Shown here: one piece after another, positions 11,097 to 21,418 of the stretch
How positions within the stretch are numbered: the first letter of the stretch is position 1
How the letters are laid out: the number at the start of each line of letters is the position of its first letter
Source: Paguma larvata
Lineage: Eukaryota > Chordata > Mammalia > Carnivora > Viverridae
Length of the DNA: 64,000 bases
Reading direction: 5' to 3'
NCBI GenBank assembly: GCA_030068075.1
Contig: CM057839.1
Location: 51,922,960-51,986,959 of the forward strand
The notes under the pieces: generated by a model
What the model was told of the DNA's origin: nothing
Seen by the model: only the letters and a program-made list of their open reading frames with translations
The model's database searches: none
Position numbers and translations under genes: made by a program

Positions 11097-12480
11097 CTCC
11101 TGGATCTAATAAGTTATTATAGGAAGTTCGCAGGATATGATACAAGGTTAATACACTAGTCAATTGCTTTGCTATATATCAGCAATCAGTAAGTGAATTT
11201 TGAAATAAGAAACACAGTATCATTTATCTTAGCACCCCTTAAAATAAAACACCTAAGTCTAAATCGAATAAAATATGCACAAGATCTATGTGAGGAAAAA
11301 TACAAAACTCTGATTAATGTAATCAAAGAAGAACCAAATAAATGGAGAGATATTCCATGTTCATGAATAGGAAGACTCAATATTGCCAACATGTCAGTTT
11401 TTCCCAACTTGACCTATAGATTCAATGATATGAAATCAAAATTCCAGCAAGTGATTTTGTGGATATTAAAGAATTTATTCAAAAGTTTATATGGAGAGGA
11501 AAGAGACCACAACAGCCAAAGCAATATGGAAAAAGAACAAAGTTGGAAGATTGACACCACTTGACTTCAAGACTTACTATAATCAGTAATCAAGATAGGG
11601 TGGTATAAGCCGAAGAACAGACAAACAAATCAGTGGAACAGAATAGACAGTCCAGAAATAGACTTGCATAAATATGATCACCTGGTCTTTGACCAAAGAG
11701 CAAAGGCAATACAATAGTCTTTTCAACAAATGGTGCCCAAACGACTAAACATCCACATGCAAGAAGGAAAAAAAAAGAATCTAGACACAGACCCTACATC
11801 CTTCACAAACATTAACTCAAAACAAACCACAGAGCTAAATGTATAATTCAAAATGGTAAAAATTCTAGAAGATAAATTAGGAGAAAATCTAAATGATCTT
11901 GGATAGGATGATGACTTTAAAAGGCATGGTGCAAGAAAGAAGTGATAGGTCAAATATCATTCAAATTAAAAACTTCTAATCTCTGCAGAAGACAATATCA
12001 AGAGTATGAAGAAACAAGCTACACGCTGGGAGAAAATATTTGCAAAAGATACATCTGGTAAAGGACTATTATCTAAAACGTACAAAGAACTATTTTAAAA
12101 CTCAACAATAAGAAACAAACAACTCCATTAAAAATGGGCTGAAGATCTCATCAGACATCTCACCAAAGAAGATATACAGGTGGCGAACAAGCGTATGAAA
12201 AGTCTAATGACCATGACGATGGATACACAGCATTATACCTTTATCTAAACCCATAGAATTTACAACACCAAGAGCGAACAGTAAGGTGAACAATGGACTT
12301 GGGGTGATCATGATGCATCGGTGTATGTTTGTCAATTTTGACAAATGTATCATTCTGGTGGAGGGTGTGGATAGAGGGGGAGGCTATGGGTGCGTGGGGA
12401 TTGGGAGTGCATGGGAAATGTCTGTACCTCCTCCTTAATTTTGTTGTAAACCTAAAAAAAGCGTTAATTTTTTAGAAAGT

Positions 12481-12625
12481 CAGAAAAAATTGTATGAGGT
12501 ATGCATGTTTTTCCCATTTTACAGATAAAGAAATTGAAACGGAACAAAATCTATTTGTGCAGTGTAACATGTTTAATAAGCAGAATGGCCACATCAACCC
12601 AGTTCTAACTCCATTGCCCATGACC
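12481..12625 (-). mobile_element. MIR SINE fragment, antisense
   Basis: 'ttcccattttacagataaag' then 'aaattgaaacgg' is the complement of the MIR core and 3' part. The later half is decayed. Confidence 0.65.
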
Positions 12626-12640
12626 TAATCTCGACCTGAT

Positions 12641-13270
12641 TTTCATAAGGGGTAAGTCAAAAGGGCATTCCAGGCAGAGGGTAAATCATAAAAAGAAGGT
12701 CAAGCTTCTTGGAAGGACATAATACATTAATATATTTAAGTAACGGTGAGTTCTCTGCTGTGCTTATAACACAAGTTGTGTGGCAGAGTGGGAGCGGAAT
12801 GATTTCTTGAGAGATCAAAATGCATCTAAAGAGTCTGTAGTCCAAATTATGATATGAGTAGAAAGAATGAACAGTGGAGAAGAGACTGGGAGATACTTTG
12901 GAGATAAAATTGGCCTGACTTACTAGTGGTCAATGGGTAAGATGTGAGGGGACTGCCTTGCTTAAGCAGTGAGTCTGACTATTGTCACCCAAGTTAAGGA
13001 ACAAAGGAGGAAGAAGTTTGGGAGCAGAAAGAGTTGATGTGTTCAATTTAAGTACATCAAGTTTTAGGTGCTTACAGAACTCATCAGGTAGAGATGTCTG
13101 GTTGGAAATAAGTCTGAGGCCCAGACCAGGCTAAATCAGAAAGTATAAATTTCAAAGTTACCAGCAGATCAATAAAATAATTTGGCTCACTGCTACATGG
13201 GAGATGATGCCATTCCCCAAGAGGAAATATACAACAAGTGGAGAAAAGGGCCAGTGGAAACTGATTAAAT
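12641..13270 (-). mobile_element. Probable antisense L2-like LINE fragment
   Basis: 'ggcattccaggcagagggta' and then a long purine-rich stretch ('tgtctggttggaaataag') match the order of a common antisense LINE-derived repeat in mammals, which I believe to be L2. Confidence in the family is low. The antisense frame at 13084-13425 has no known domain. Confidence 0.4.
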
Positions 13271-13681
13271 GAGAGAGATAAAGAGAAACCATTGAAAGAG
13301 ACTATGAAATAGTCATCATATAAGAAGAAAAATGCAAAGACTATAAATCTGGAAGTCAAGTGAGGGGAAATTTCCAGAAGGAGAAAGCAGTCTCCCCACT
13401 CTATTTGTGAAAGTGTCAGGTTCACGGAACCTTAAGCAAAGTAGGTATTTGGGCTGACCCTTGCAGTTCAGGCATCCGTCTGTAAGCAAAGAACGGCTGC
13501 GCAGCCCCTATAAAATATCCTGACATCCTTATTCTACCTATATTATTACTCTTCAGCAGCAAAGTCATAATTCAGAATTATAAAATAATAATTATTAGCA
13601 TATTGGCCCTAAACTAGTTAACAGATAACTTCACTAATTTAAAACAATCTGGTAAAGAGAAGCCTGAATTATGCAACATTT
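13271..13681. other. Unassigned AT-rich sequence
   Basis: Nothing I can name. Around 13560-13660 it is very AT-rich with 'ataataattatta'. Confidence 0.4.
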
Positions 13682-13695
13682 AAAAACTCAATTCT
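13682..13695 (+). repeat. Target-site duplication, copy 1 of 3
   Basis: 'aaaaactcaattct', directly before the SINE at 13696. Copies 2 and 3 lie at 13910-13925 ('aaaaaccctcaattct') and 14183-14196 (identical to copy 1). Confidence 0.9.
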
Positions 13696-13909
13696 GGGGC
13701 GCCTGGGTGGCTCAGTCGGTTAAGCGTCCTGACTTCGGCTCAGGTCATGATCTCACAGTCTGTGAGTTCGAGCCCCGCGTCGGGCTCTGTGCTGACAGCT
13801 CAGAGCCTGGAGCCTGCTTCATTCTGTGTCTCCCTCTCTCTCTCTCTGACCCTCCCCAACTCATGCTTTGTCTCTCCTGCTCTCAAAAATAAACATTAAA
13901 AAAAAAAAC
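13696..13909 (+). mobile_element. Felid SINE (SINEC_Fc-like), close to consensus
   Basis: 'ggggcgcctgggtggctcag', B box 'gttcgagccccg', 'cgggctctgtgctgacag', CT-rich body, 'ctcaaaaataaacattaaa' tail with many A. CpGs in the head are largely kept, so this is a fairly young copy. It sits between target-duplication copies 1 and 2. Confidence 0.95.
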
Positions 13910-13925
13910 AAAAACCCTCAATTCT
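13910..13925 (+). repeat. Target-site duplication, copy 2 of 3
   Basis: 'aaaaaccctcaattct': the shared target site with two extra C, between the SINE tail and the L1 fragment. Confidence 0.85.
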
Positions 13926-14182
13926 ACGCATCAGTGGATTTTGAGAGACTTAGCAGAAAACCATGGGGGAAGGGAAGAGGGGAAAAGAAAAAAGACAGAG
14001 AGGGAGGGAGACAAAACATAAGAGACTCTCGAAGACTAAGAACAAACTGAGGGGTGAGTGGGGTGTCGGAGGGGGAGAGTGGGTGACGGGCATTGAGGAG
14101 GGCACTTGTTGGGATGAGCACTGGGTGTTAGATGGAAACCAATTTGAAGATAAATTATTTAATAAAAAAATAAAAAAATAAT
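13926..14182 (+). mobile_element. Carnivore L1 3' UTR end, strongly 5'-truncated
   Basis: 'gattttgagagacttagcag', 'acataagagactctcgaag', 'actaagaacaaactgagg', a G-rich stretch, 'gcacttgttgggatgagc', 'actgggtgttagatgg' and an A-rich tail with 'aataaa'. The same order is seen at the end of the L1 at 58003-59330. It is bounded by target-duplication copies 2 and 3. The small frames at 13868-14216 on both strands are accidents of this purine-rich UTR. Confidence 0.92.
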
Positions 14183-14196
14183 AAAAACTCAATTCT
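14183..14196 (+). repeat. Target-site duplication, copy 3 of 3
   Basis: 'aaaaactcaattct', identical to copy 1, directly after the L1 A-rich tail. Confidence 0.9.
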
Positions 14197-14639
14197 GAGA
14201 AGCAGTACAGTAACAAACATCAGTGGTTAATGAAGGATTGTTGAGTAAGACTCCGTAATTAAAGAAAACAGGCAATCTCCTTGCTTTTGTAAATAGAAGC
14301 TACTAAAAGACGCAAAGAATTGTTAGTATAGGTTAACTAGCATCTCTGCAATCTTGTTTACAATGTTTATGTAGCTAAGAGAATCCTTTCCCAGAATATT
14401 TCGAAGACTTTAGCCTCATTTGAAAAACCGTAATTTTTTGGTGAGGTTTTATTACTTGTGAGATTTTCTACTTCATTGTGTCTGTGTGACTTTTCTCCTC
14501 CTCCTTCCCTTGTTTTCCCCCCTCAGCTCCTCCCCGATTTCTTCTTGCCACCGTCTCAGATTTTGACAGACCGTCTCTTCAGTTCTGATGGTAACATTTC
14601 CCATTAAATAACTACACACTCAAGCGTTGCCTCTCACAT
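14197..14639. other. Unassigned unique-looking sequence
   Basis: No repeat recognised. Holds short AT-rich words such as 'cttgtttacaatgtttatg' (about 14353-14371) and a pyrimidine-rich stretch at 14490-14545. It leads into the candidate conserved block at 14640. Confidence 0.4.
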
Positions 14640-15020
14640 AGCTGGGTGATTGGCAGATACTTGTTTGGAGAATTGGAAACAGCTGAAAGTGACATTCAAG
14701 GATTCAAAAACAACTCGGTTGGGAAATAAATCTTTGGCCGGGGAAAAACGACTCTCTCTTTGCCAGGCAATAGCCTTATAATTTATCATTTATTGGAAAA
14801 GAAGAATGCATTTTGAGCACCGCATCAGACTAAAACTGATTACAGATATTAAGCAATGCCTCTATGAGCCATTACTCATTGTGTATGAGCAAGCCGAGTG
14901 CTTCTGGAAGGCGGGCGCTGATGAGTCACTGAGCAAGCTATATTGCATTGCCGTTACTGTTGGTATCATAAACAATGGATATGATGGGGTTAGAGCAGAT
15001 TAAAGAGAATGAAGTGTTTT
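14640..15020. promoter_or_regulatory. Candidate conserved non-coding element with an AP-1 word
   Basis: Unique sequence without any repeat signature, with unusually many CpGs for this AT-rich region and a perfect AP-1 consensus 'tgagtca' at 14932-14938, set in 'gctgatgagtcactgagca' (a near-MARE). A 65-codon frame (14806-15003) crosses it, but no splice-site context or protein family supports an exon. Conservation is inferred from texture only; an alignment is needed. Confidence 0.35.
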
Positions 15021-15839
15021 GCGCAGTCTCTTCTAGAAAGAAGAAACAAGACATTATTTCACTGTGACGTAAACTATTGATTTGGTTTTCTTTGTTTGTT
15101 TATAGTTCCTAATGGTTATGATCGTTCCAGGGAAGTATTTATGGCTTATTCATTTCCAAAGCCACCATAAGTGATAGCTTAAGCTGTTCAAACTTTGTGC
15201 TGTTGTTTCTGAAATAAAAGAAGGTCTTTTTTTCTCAGTGTTAGAAAAAGAGAAGAGATTCAAGAGAGCTGAACCAAGTATTGTGTTCCCAGGACCCCAA
15301 AGACCTCAGATACTGGATAAAAATTATAGTAAGAACCAAAAAGGACAGAGCCAACTCTCAGCAGTGAACTCACAGAGCACTTCTCCGTATCCCCATTTGA
15401 CATTTGTCACTTTTTTAAAATCTGTGTTATATTTACTTCAGATAATGTTTTAGTTACCATACTGGGCTCTAAATATCCTAAAATAGAGATTGGTTATCAT
15501 AAATTGTTACCACCTCCTTAGAACCTAGCTCAGTAATTTGTTCTTTGCTCAATAAAAGCATTAATCCATGGATAGATGAATGCCATGAGCCACTACATTT
15601 GTTACAGTTCATCTCCATTTCCTCGACTCTATAAAAGCACAAAATCTAGATTAGGCAATGACGCATAACAATAAACTAGAATGGTTTTTAGAATGAGCTT
15701 TGTGTAATCATTTATATTTCTTTCCACCACTCTTTAATTTTCATTTAAAGCAATGCCAGTACTTAATAATATGTTTATGCCATTTGGAAAGTTTCACTTT
15801 TGATAAAAAATGTATACCTTCTGGAGAAAACACTTAATG
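15021..15839. other. Unassigned sequence; possible L2 tail
   Basis: Mostly unique-looking. Near 15520-15582, 'agaacctagctcagtaattt' and 'gctcaataaaagcatt' with 'gatgaatg' resemble the L2 3' terminus in sense. The frame 15238-15453 is not supported. Confidence 0.35.
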
Positions 15840-15965
15840 TCATGCCTTTCAGGTCACCACAACTTGCTGTCAGAATCTGAGACAGTAATTGGAACTACAC
15901 AATTCCCTCTGGGCAGCTAATTAAATGTGGATATTTCCCAAAGAGAATGTGAGTGTGAGTCTAAA
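15840..15965. promoter_or_regulatory. Candidate conserved block with TAATTG/TAATTA-like words
   Basis: 'gacagtaattggaactac' and 'gggcagctaattaaatgtgg' give two homeodomain-type core words within about 40 bases of unique sequence. Suggestive only. Confidence 0.25.
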
Positions 15966-16199
15966 TCCTGAAAATGCAAATAGATAAAAGATCAGAAAAG
16001 TCACACTGGCACATCTGGCCGACAAACACTTCTGCAAACAGCTGTGCTAGCCCTCTAAGAAGATTGTGGGATAGACAGACACCATTGTGAACATCCTCCA
16101 ACCTCTTCTTTCCAGATACTTTCCCACAGACAATCCTTATATCATAAAAAAGAGGGCAGAAAGTAAGTGAGCCAAGTGCTCATATCTAGAAGTTATATT
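15966..16199. other. Unassigned sequence
   Basis: No gene or repeat recognised. Confidence 0.4.
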
Positions 16200-16387
16200 C
16201 AAAAAAGAATAAAACCAAATAGAATAAAATTGATTTTAAAAATAAGAGCAGAAATTGATAAAGAGATAACAAAGAGGGAAGACCAACAAAGTAAAATCAT
16301 CTCTCTGGAAAGATTAATAGACACCTTCTGGTAAAACTGATCAAGAAAAAATCAGAGGTATCACAAATAAAAAGTGTAACTATTAGG
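16200..16387 (+). mobile_element. L1 ORF2 internal fragment
   Basis: 'aagagcagaaattgataaag', 'gaaagattaatagacacc', 'actgatcaagaaaaaatc' and 'aggaatggaaagaggg' follow L1 ORF2 in sense between the endonuclease and reverse-transcriptase parts. The SINE at 16401 sits at its right end. Confidence 0.75.
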
Positions 16388-16400
16388 AATGGAAAGAGGG

Positions 16401-16513
16401 CAGGGAGTCTGGGTGGCTCAGTTGGTTGAATGTCAGACTCTTGATCTCATCTCAGGTCTTGGTCTCAGGGTTGTGAATTCAAGCCCCATGTTGGGCTGGA
16501 CTTGGAGCCTACC
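16401..16513 (+). mobile_element. Older can-SINE copy, short form
   Basis: 'cagggagtctgggtggctca', 'gtgaattcaagcccc', 'atgttgggctggacttgg'. The 3' half is missing. The flanks are a good target duplication, 'aatggaaagaggg' (16388-16400) and 'aatggaaaggggg' (16514-16526). The variant head and the 'acttggagcct' end point to an older subfamily than the near-consensus copies. Confidence 0.85.
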
Positions 16514-16526
16514 AATGGAAAGGGGG

Positions 16527-16834
16527 TATGTGCTATGCTGATAGAAGTCAAAGGAATGAATCCTTAATGCTGGAATTTCAAGAGTTAGTGACAGAGTATA
16601 TAGAAGGATTTCTTTCTGGCTGAACGTTCTTGCCCCATGTCCTACTTCTTAGCAAATGAATGACTGCCTATTTATAGGTCAAATGTCATTATATTAAAAT
16701 GACCAAGTTGAGTATGTAGGACTAACTCTCCCAACAAAAAAAAAAATTGTAAAATACAAGCTGGATCTTAATAAAGAATCAGGAAACAGGAATAACCATT
16801 AAAAAGACTTTACTCCTTAAAGTCTTTAAAAATC
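16527..16834. other. Unassigned sequence
   Basis: Possible further L1 remnants, not certain. A-run at 16735-16745. Confidence 0.35.
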
Positions 16835-17085
16835 CTAACTATTGTTTAAGGTCCTTCTCAAAAGCCACCTACTTCATCCTGTTTTCTATGATCTTCTCTA
16901 TTAGATATGATCGTTTCCTCTTGTGAATACCCAGAGCATTTTATGTCTGTTACATGAGGCATGAACAACAATTTTACCCTTAATGCTTATGATATTATAA
17001 GCTTCTTGAGACGATGGAGTAGGTCTTACTTACCTAAATAATTCTATTAGTAGTGAACACATTCAACAACTGATAGTGGTCGAAA
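16835..17085 (+). mobile_element. L2 LINE 3' fragment
   Basis: 'aaggtccttctcaaaagcca', 'ccagagcattttatgtctg' and 'ataagcttcttgagacg' match the sense order of the L2 3' end, decayed. Confidence 0.6.
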
Positions 17086-17439
17086 CTTCACTTCAATAAA
17101 TTCGATGGAATTGGATAACTGAAATCATTTATCACTAGCTGTTTTATAGAAATTCTAGAATCTGGAAAGTGATGAAATCTAAGAGCAGGAAATGCCCCTA
17201 GGGCACACTTGACTCAACCAACTGAATAATGCAGAGAATTACCAACACTATTTCTAATAGCGGCCCTTGTTTCTAACATCAGGCCCTCGTTCGGGCACTT
17301 CCAATGATGGGTACATGCTACCTCATACAGCCTATATAAAGGAAGGTCAGTATATCTCATCTGTAGGATGTCTCAACTTGTGTGGAGACTTCCTTATTTA
17401 TACTCAAGTCGAAATTCTGCTTGCTGAAATCATACTACC
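17086..17439. other. Unassigned sequence
   Basis: No gene or repeat recognised. Confidence 0.4.
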
Positions 17440-17800
17440 ATGAATAATAAATTCAAAACTTTCAGCGTAGTAGACTTCCAAATTCATTCATTCCATAATT
17501 CAAGGAATATTTGTCGAATGTTCCTTGTCCAGGGACAGTGCTAGATGCTGGAAATGCAAAGCTAATATTGTAGGCCCATGAGTGTACCATCCAGGGATAT
17601 GGATAGATGGGTAAATTACATCGTAAATACAATTTGATGTGATAAGCAGTTAGGATTTGTTCCAGAAGCCCATGGCAGGATATCTAAGCCAGGCTTGGGT
17701 GTGGAAGGTTTCAAAGAGGAAGTGACATTTGAGTAGAATTCTGAAGGGAAGGGAAGAGAAGGTAGCAGAGAGTCAAATAAAGAAGTTGGAGGGGGATAGT
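17440..17800 (-). mobile_element. L2 LINE fragment, antisense
   Basis: 'attcattcattccataattc', 'gaatatttgtcgaatg', 'gggacagtgctagatgctgg', then 'gaagtgacatttgagtag' are the complement of the L2 3' end and the region before it. Confidence 0.65.
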
Positions 17801-17905
17801 TGGAGGAGAGATTGCAGGACGTACTGTAGCCTCAGAGAGTTTACTTTTGAAGCAGCCATCATGTTCCTCTAAGCATTCTGCTTGCAAGCTCTCCTGCTTT
17901 TTCAA

Positions 17906-18305
17906 CCGAGTGGCTTAAAACAACAGAAATGCATTTTTTTCTAGAGGCTAGAAATCTGAACTTGGGGCAGCAGCAGGGCCACGCTCTCCCCAGAGGCTTT
18001 AGAGATGCCTCTTTCCTTGCCTCTCCCAACTTCTAGTGACTGACTGCATTTCCTGGCTTGTGGCTGCATCCCTCCAATGGCCACCTCCACCTTCCCGTGG
18101 CTTCCTCCTCTTCCCTGTGTCTCTCCCCTGTGTGCCTCTTATAAGGACACTTGCCATTGGATTTAGAGCCCACTGGGATAATCTAGGAAGATCTGCTCAC
18201 TCTTTCCAAACGAGGTCACCTTTACAGGTTCAGGAGATTGGTACACGGACACATCTCTTCCAGGGACCATCATTTGACCCACTGCACTTGGCCACTGTAG
18301 GCCTG
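17906..18305 (-). mobile_element. MLT1-type LTR (ERVL-MaLR), antisense, partial
   Basis: 'gagtggcttaaaacaacag', 'gaggctagaaatctg', 'gcagggccacgctctcccc', 'ataaggacacttgccattgg', 'tttagagcccac', 'gaggtcacctttacagg' give the complement of MLT1 in order. The end corresponding to the LTR 3' terminus is missing on the left. The frame 18036-18317 is an accident of this LTR. Confidence 0.85.
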
Positions 18306-19559
18306 ATTTCCGAGTAGCATTCACCGTCTACAAGCCCGACAGTGCAGAAGCCCTCAGTAATGCTGAACCTCTTTAATGATTTAATAATGCTCATGACTTA
18401 AACAGCACTCGTCTAACTTTCATCTTCCTGGTAGGAAAATACATTATTAAAGAGCATTACTTTTGGTTACAAATTTAACAATACAGGTTGGCCCAAAATT
18501 CCTAGGGAAAGCGATAATAAGGTTTGAGGGACATAGGTTATATTTATCTTTTAAAACAATTTCTTAGAGCTCTGGTATTCAATATGATTACTTCTAATAG
18601 CAGTGACACAAGAGCCTACATACACGGAGTGAGGCGATTTCCTTTGGAAAAGTCAGTACATTGTGTTCTTTCAGAAACCACTCTATTTTGATGAAATAAT
18701 ACAATTCTGAATGCTGTCAACAGGAATGAAGCATTTTCTCCATTTTTTAAAATAAGGAAATCAGTGCCTTGGACACGATGTTTTACTTCCCATGAGGGAA
18801 CAATATCTCTTGTTAGGTAGAAATGTTTTGGTTGTTTTTTGTTTGTTTTGTTTTTCAGCAAAGAAATGACACTACAAATTTTTAGAAACCAGGTCAATAT
18901 TTTGTTTCAACTTCAATGCTAAAGGCCTATCTAGGAAAAAAAAATTAAGTGCCATGGATAATTTATTGATCAATAAATATGATAGGCTGAGTATAGATTC
19001 AATAAGATGTGACCTCTAGTTTTTAAAAAGGTATATACATTTTCATTGTTTAGAAGCAAAAGATGAGTTTGGGGGAAATTTTTCAAATGATAAAAAGCTG
19101 CACAATTTGATGTAACAAATGATATTTGATTATACTGATTAATAAATGTCCTGTAACATATATAGAGAGTTTCAACCAATTTTTATTAATAGATTTTTAC
19201 TGAAACTGTCTGATAACCTTGGTATATGTGAGTGTAGGTATGCATGGATGCTCACAAGCATGTATCTGACATGAATTCACATCTTGGCCTTAGTGGTAAC
19301 ATTTTTAAGAGTTATGGCCCTACTCTGTGGCTATATCCTGACTTCTTAAAGGAGTACGGCAGACTGTTGGCAATCAGATTAATTGCTGGTTGAATCAAAT
19401 ACCCGAACACTGATAGCATCCTGCATCACAAGAGAAAAGTAATAAAAACTCTAATCGCCTTTTTTCCCCATTTCCTTACTGCAGGGAGTCAACAGCCCTC
19501 AGGCTCTTTCCTTCTTCAGTGTCTAGTTCATATGTAGGTGAGGAATCAGATTCAAAACT
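18306..19559. other. Unassigned sequence, about 1.25 kb
   Basis: AT-rich and unique-looking. No exon, repeat or RNA gene recognised. Minus-strand frames at 18616-18897 and 18970-19179 have no family resemblance. Confidence 0.4.
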
Positions 19560-20236
19560 ATCAGACCAGATTGGCTTGGCTTCCGGTCCTCTTCAAAATC
19601 TTGAAGTCGTAGATTCGGAACTACGAATTCCTAGAGCTGCAGATCTCATCGGCCTTTTCTGACATGTCCATCTCAGGACCCTCTCCGTCCTCTCTTCTGC
19701 ATGTTTCCTTTCATGAAGGTCATCATGTTTTTGTGTGTCCCTGTCACTGTGGTCACAGCAGACCAGACCACAGATAGGTGGCTGCCATCTGCGTGAGCTG
19801 GCCGGGGCCCTCAGGGGTGCCTGACACAAGATCTCTGGCCAATAAGGGCCCACCGTATGCACAAGTGAGTAGGGAAAGGGTTAGCAGTAGGCAGGGAGAG
19901 ATAAGGGACCTTCAGGGAGGCAGTCTGCAGCTGCACGTGGAAGGCTGGGGAAGCAGCAGAGTTTGGGGAAGAAGTGGATAAGATAAACATGTTCCGGACC
20001 CGTCTGGTCTAAGTGCCATGCATGAAGTCTCACACACTTTCTGATAAGGTCCAAGAAAAAGTTAGGGACTAAAATCCTCAGTGGCTACCCAGTCGGGACC
20101 CCTCTCGCTCTTGAGAGCTTTATACGTTCCCTCAACAAACTCTATCGCTTTGCTCACTCTCTGTTGTCTGCCAGATTCATTCTTCGACTCCATGAGACGA
20201 GGACCAGCGTCTCTCCCACCCTAGCGGCCTTGGGCA
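19560..20236 (+). mobile_element. ERV LTR-like block (class I type R/U5 at its right end)
   Basis: CpG density is far above the flanks. From about 20095 the order resembles the U3/R/U5 of a gammaretrovirus-like LTR: 'cccctctcgctcttgagagc', 'tttatacgttccctcaac' (poly(A) signal decayed to AACAAA), 'cgctttgctcactctctg', then 'ttcttcgactccatgagacg'. A possible CA end is at 20235-20236, followed by a weak primer-binding-like 'cgggggtttgag' at 20248-20259. The left limit is uncertain and part of 19560-19980 may belong to something else. Confidence 0.5.
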
Positions 20237-20699
20237 GATTCTCTTTGCGGGGGTTTGAGTGAGGGCTTATAGCCAGTAGAGTACAGACTGACCTAGACCT
20301 GGAGAGGCAGAGCATGAAGGCAGTGAGCAGAAACCACGAGCAAGCAGTGACCTAAGTAGAGCATGCAAAGCAGAGAAAAGGAGAGCGAAGAAGTTGATAC
20401 CAAAGTAGCAAAAAAGAAGCAGCTGAAGGGAAAAGTAGATGCAAGAACTGAAACATAAACTTGGTTCAGAAACAAAATTTCTATTCTTGCCGTCTAGCTC
20501 TCGTGGAACTATCAGACTATCAGAGCTTGTGTCCTGTGCTACATGTGATAAATGCTGTCCCAATTCTCTGTGACTGTTCGCTGTATGCTTTTGAGATAGC
20601 ATCCAGCTTTTTATACTTCCTCGTGTATCTCATTAACTAACATACCCCGAGCCTATCTCTGGTCTCTGCATCAGAAAGAGCCTAGCCTCAAGACGAAGC
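20237..20699 (+). other. Unassigned sequence between the LTR-like block and a poly(A) tract
   Basis: Could be leader or internal sequence of the same element or a retroposed transcript, because it runs into a long A-run. A lysine-rich reading at about 20377-20457 is interrupted and I cannot match it to a family. Minus-strand frames 20267-20602 are unsupported. Confidence 0.3.
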
Positions 20700-20722
20700 A
20701 AAAAAAAAAAAAAAAAAAAAAA
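20700..20722. repeat. Poly(A) tract, about 22 bases
   Basis: Uninterrupted A-run after 'gacgaagc'. Its placement suggests the tail of a retroposed sequence to the left. I could not find a matching target duplication. Confidence 0.85.
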
Positions 20723-21341
20723 CAATACATAGATAAGCAAAATTAAAATCGGAATTCATGACTTTGGTACCGAAATGTAACCCTTTAAAAATAGTTTCTT
20801 TTAAGTTCTGTATGCCAGGCAATGTGCTTTGATGCTTCACACATAGGCAAAGGACAGGCTCTGGAGAAGGCAGATCTGAAAGCCAGAAAGCCTCTGTTGA
20901 TCCCGGGCTTGAGCCCCAGGTGACTACGCTAAAGGCTGGGCTGCTCAGAGGGTACCGAGGTTGTTTGTCCAGGGACGGTTCAGGGAAACGGGATTTCACC
21001 ATCAGAAGTAAGAGCAACAGGAGAGGGTTGCCCCAGCAACCTCACGCTGTGTCCTGATGGAGATCTTTCTATCTTGTGTTATAAAATTTCATCACTCTGC
21101 CCCCGCCGAGTAGTCAAGAGCAATTTATGCATGATTGTCAGCCTGATGGCTCATGATCAGAGTTTCTTATTATCTCAGATGTGAGGGAGAAGAGGAAAGA
21201 GCGGTGTTGGTTTCCCAATATGCTAAGCTGTCCTCTCTTCTGTGTCTGGTAGAAGATATTTCTATCACTGGAACAACGTAGGTCTGTATTTACATTCCAC
21301 TTTGTATCTTTGTCATCTTCAGGCTCATTCCTTCAGAGACC
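20723..21341. other. Unassigned sequence
   Basis: No gene or repeat recognised. The minus-strand frame 20688-21017 includes the complement of the poly(A) tract and is not credible. Confidence 0.4.
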
Positions 21342-21418
21342 AAAAAGCAAAACAAACAAAAAAAAGCCAAAACAAACAAAAACAAAACAAAAACAAACAA
21401 TAAAACAATACAAAACAC
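21342..21418. repeat. A-rich (CAAA)n-like low-complexity tract
   Basis: Repeated 'caaaacaaacaaaa' units with interruptions. No SINE or L1 body is attached on the left. Confidence 0.8.

Larger units (their letters stand above)
9295..12476 (+). mobile_element. Long decayed L1 (L1M-type): ORF2 from endonuclease part to 3' UTR
   Basis: L1 ORF2 can be followed in sense order: endonuclease part ('ttataattgaagacttcaac'), palm ('caatagatacagaacaggca' near 10743), the position of the polymerase FADD box near 11030, then the C-terminal region. The 3' UTR at about 12240-12476 ends with 'aaccctaaaa'-like text. ORF1 and the 5' UTR are absent. There are many stops and small deletions, including one near 12225 that joins ORF2 to the 3' UTR. 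Age appears pre-felid. Confidence 0.9.

Noticed and set aside
13696..13780. tRNA gene
   Set aside because: The A and B box words belong to the tRNA-derived head of the SINE; no intact cloverleaf or terminator context is present. The same applies to the other SINE copies.
14806..15003. 65-codon frame as an exon
   Set aside because: No acceptor or donor of good quality at the edges and no protein family; the non-coding element explanation is better.
20377..20457. Lysine-rich reading that resembled a ribosomal-protein processed pseudogene
   Set aside because: I compared it mentally with several ribosomal proteins and found no match; only the poly(A) at 20700 favours retroposition.
19560..20722. 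Intact endogenous provirus
   Set aside because: Only an LTR-like block is present; no recognisable gag, pol or env reading frames follow.
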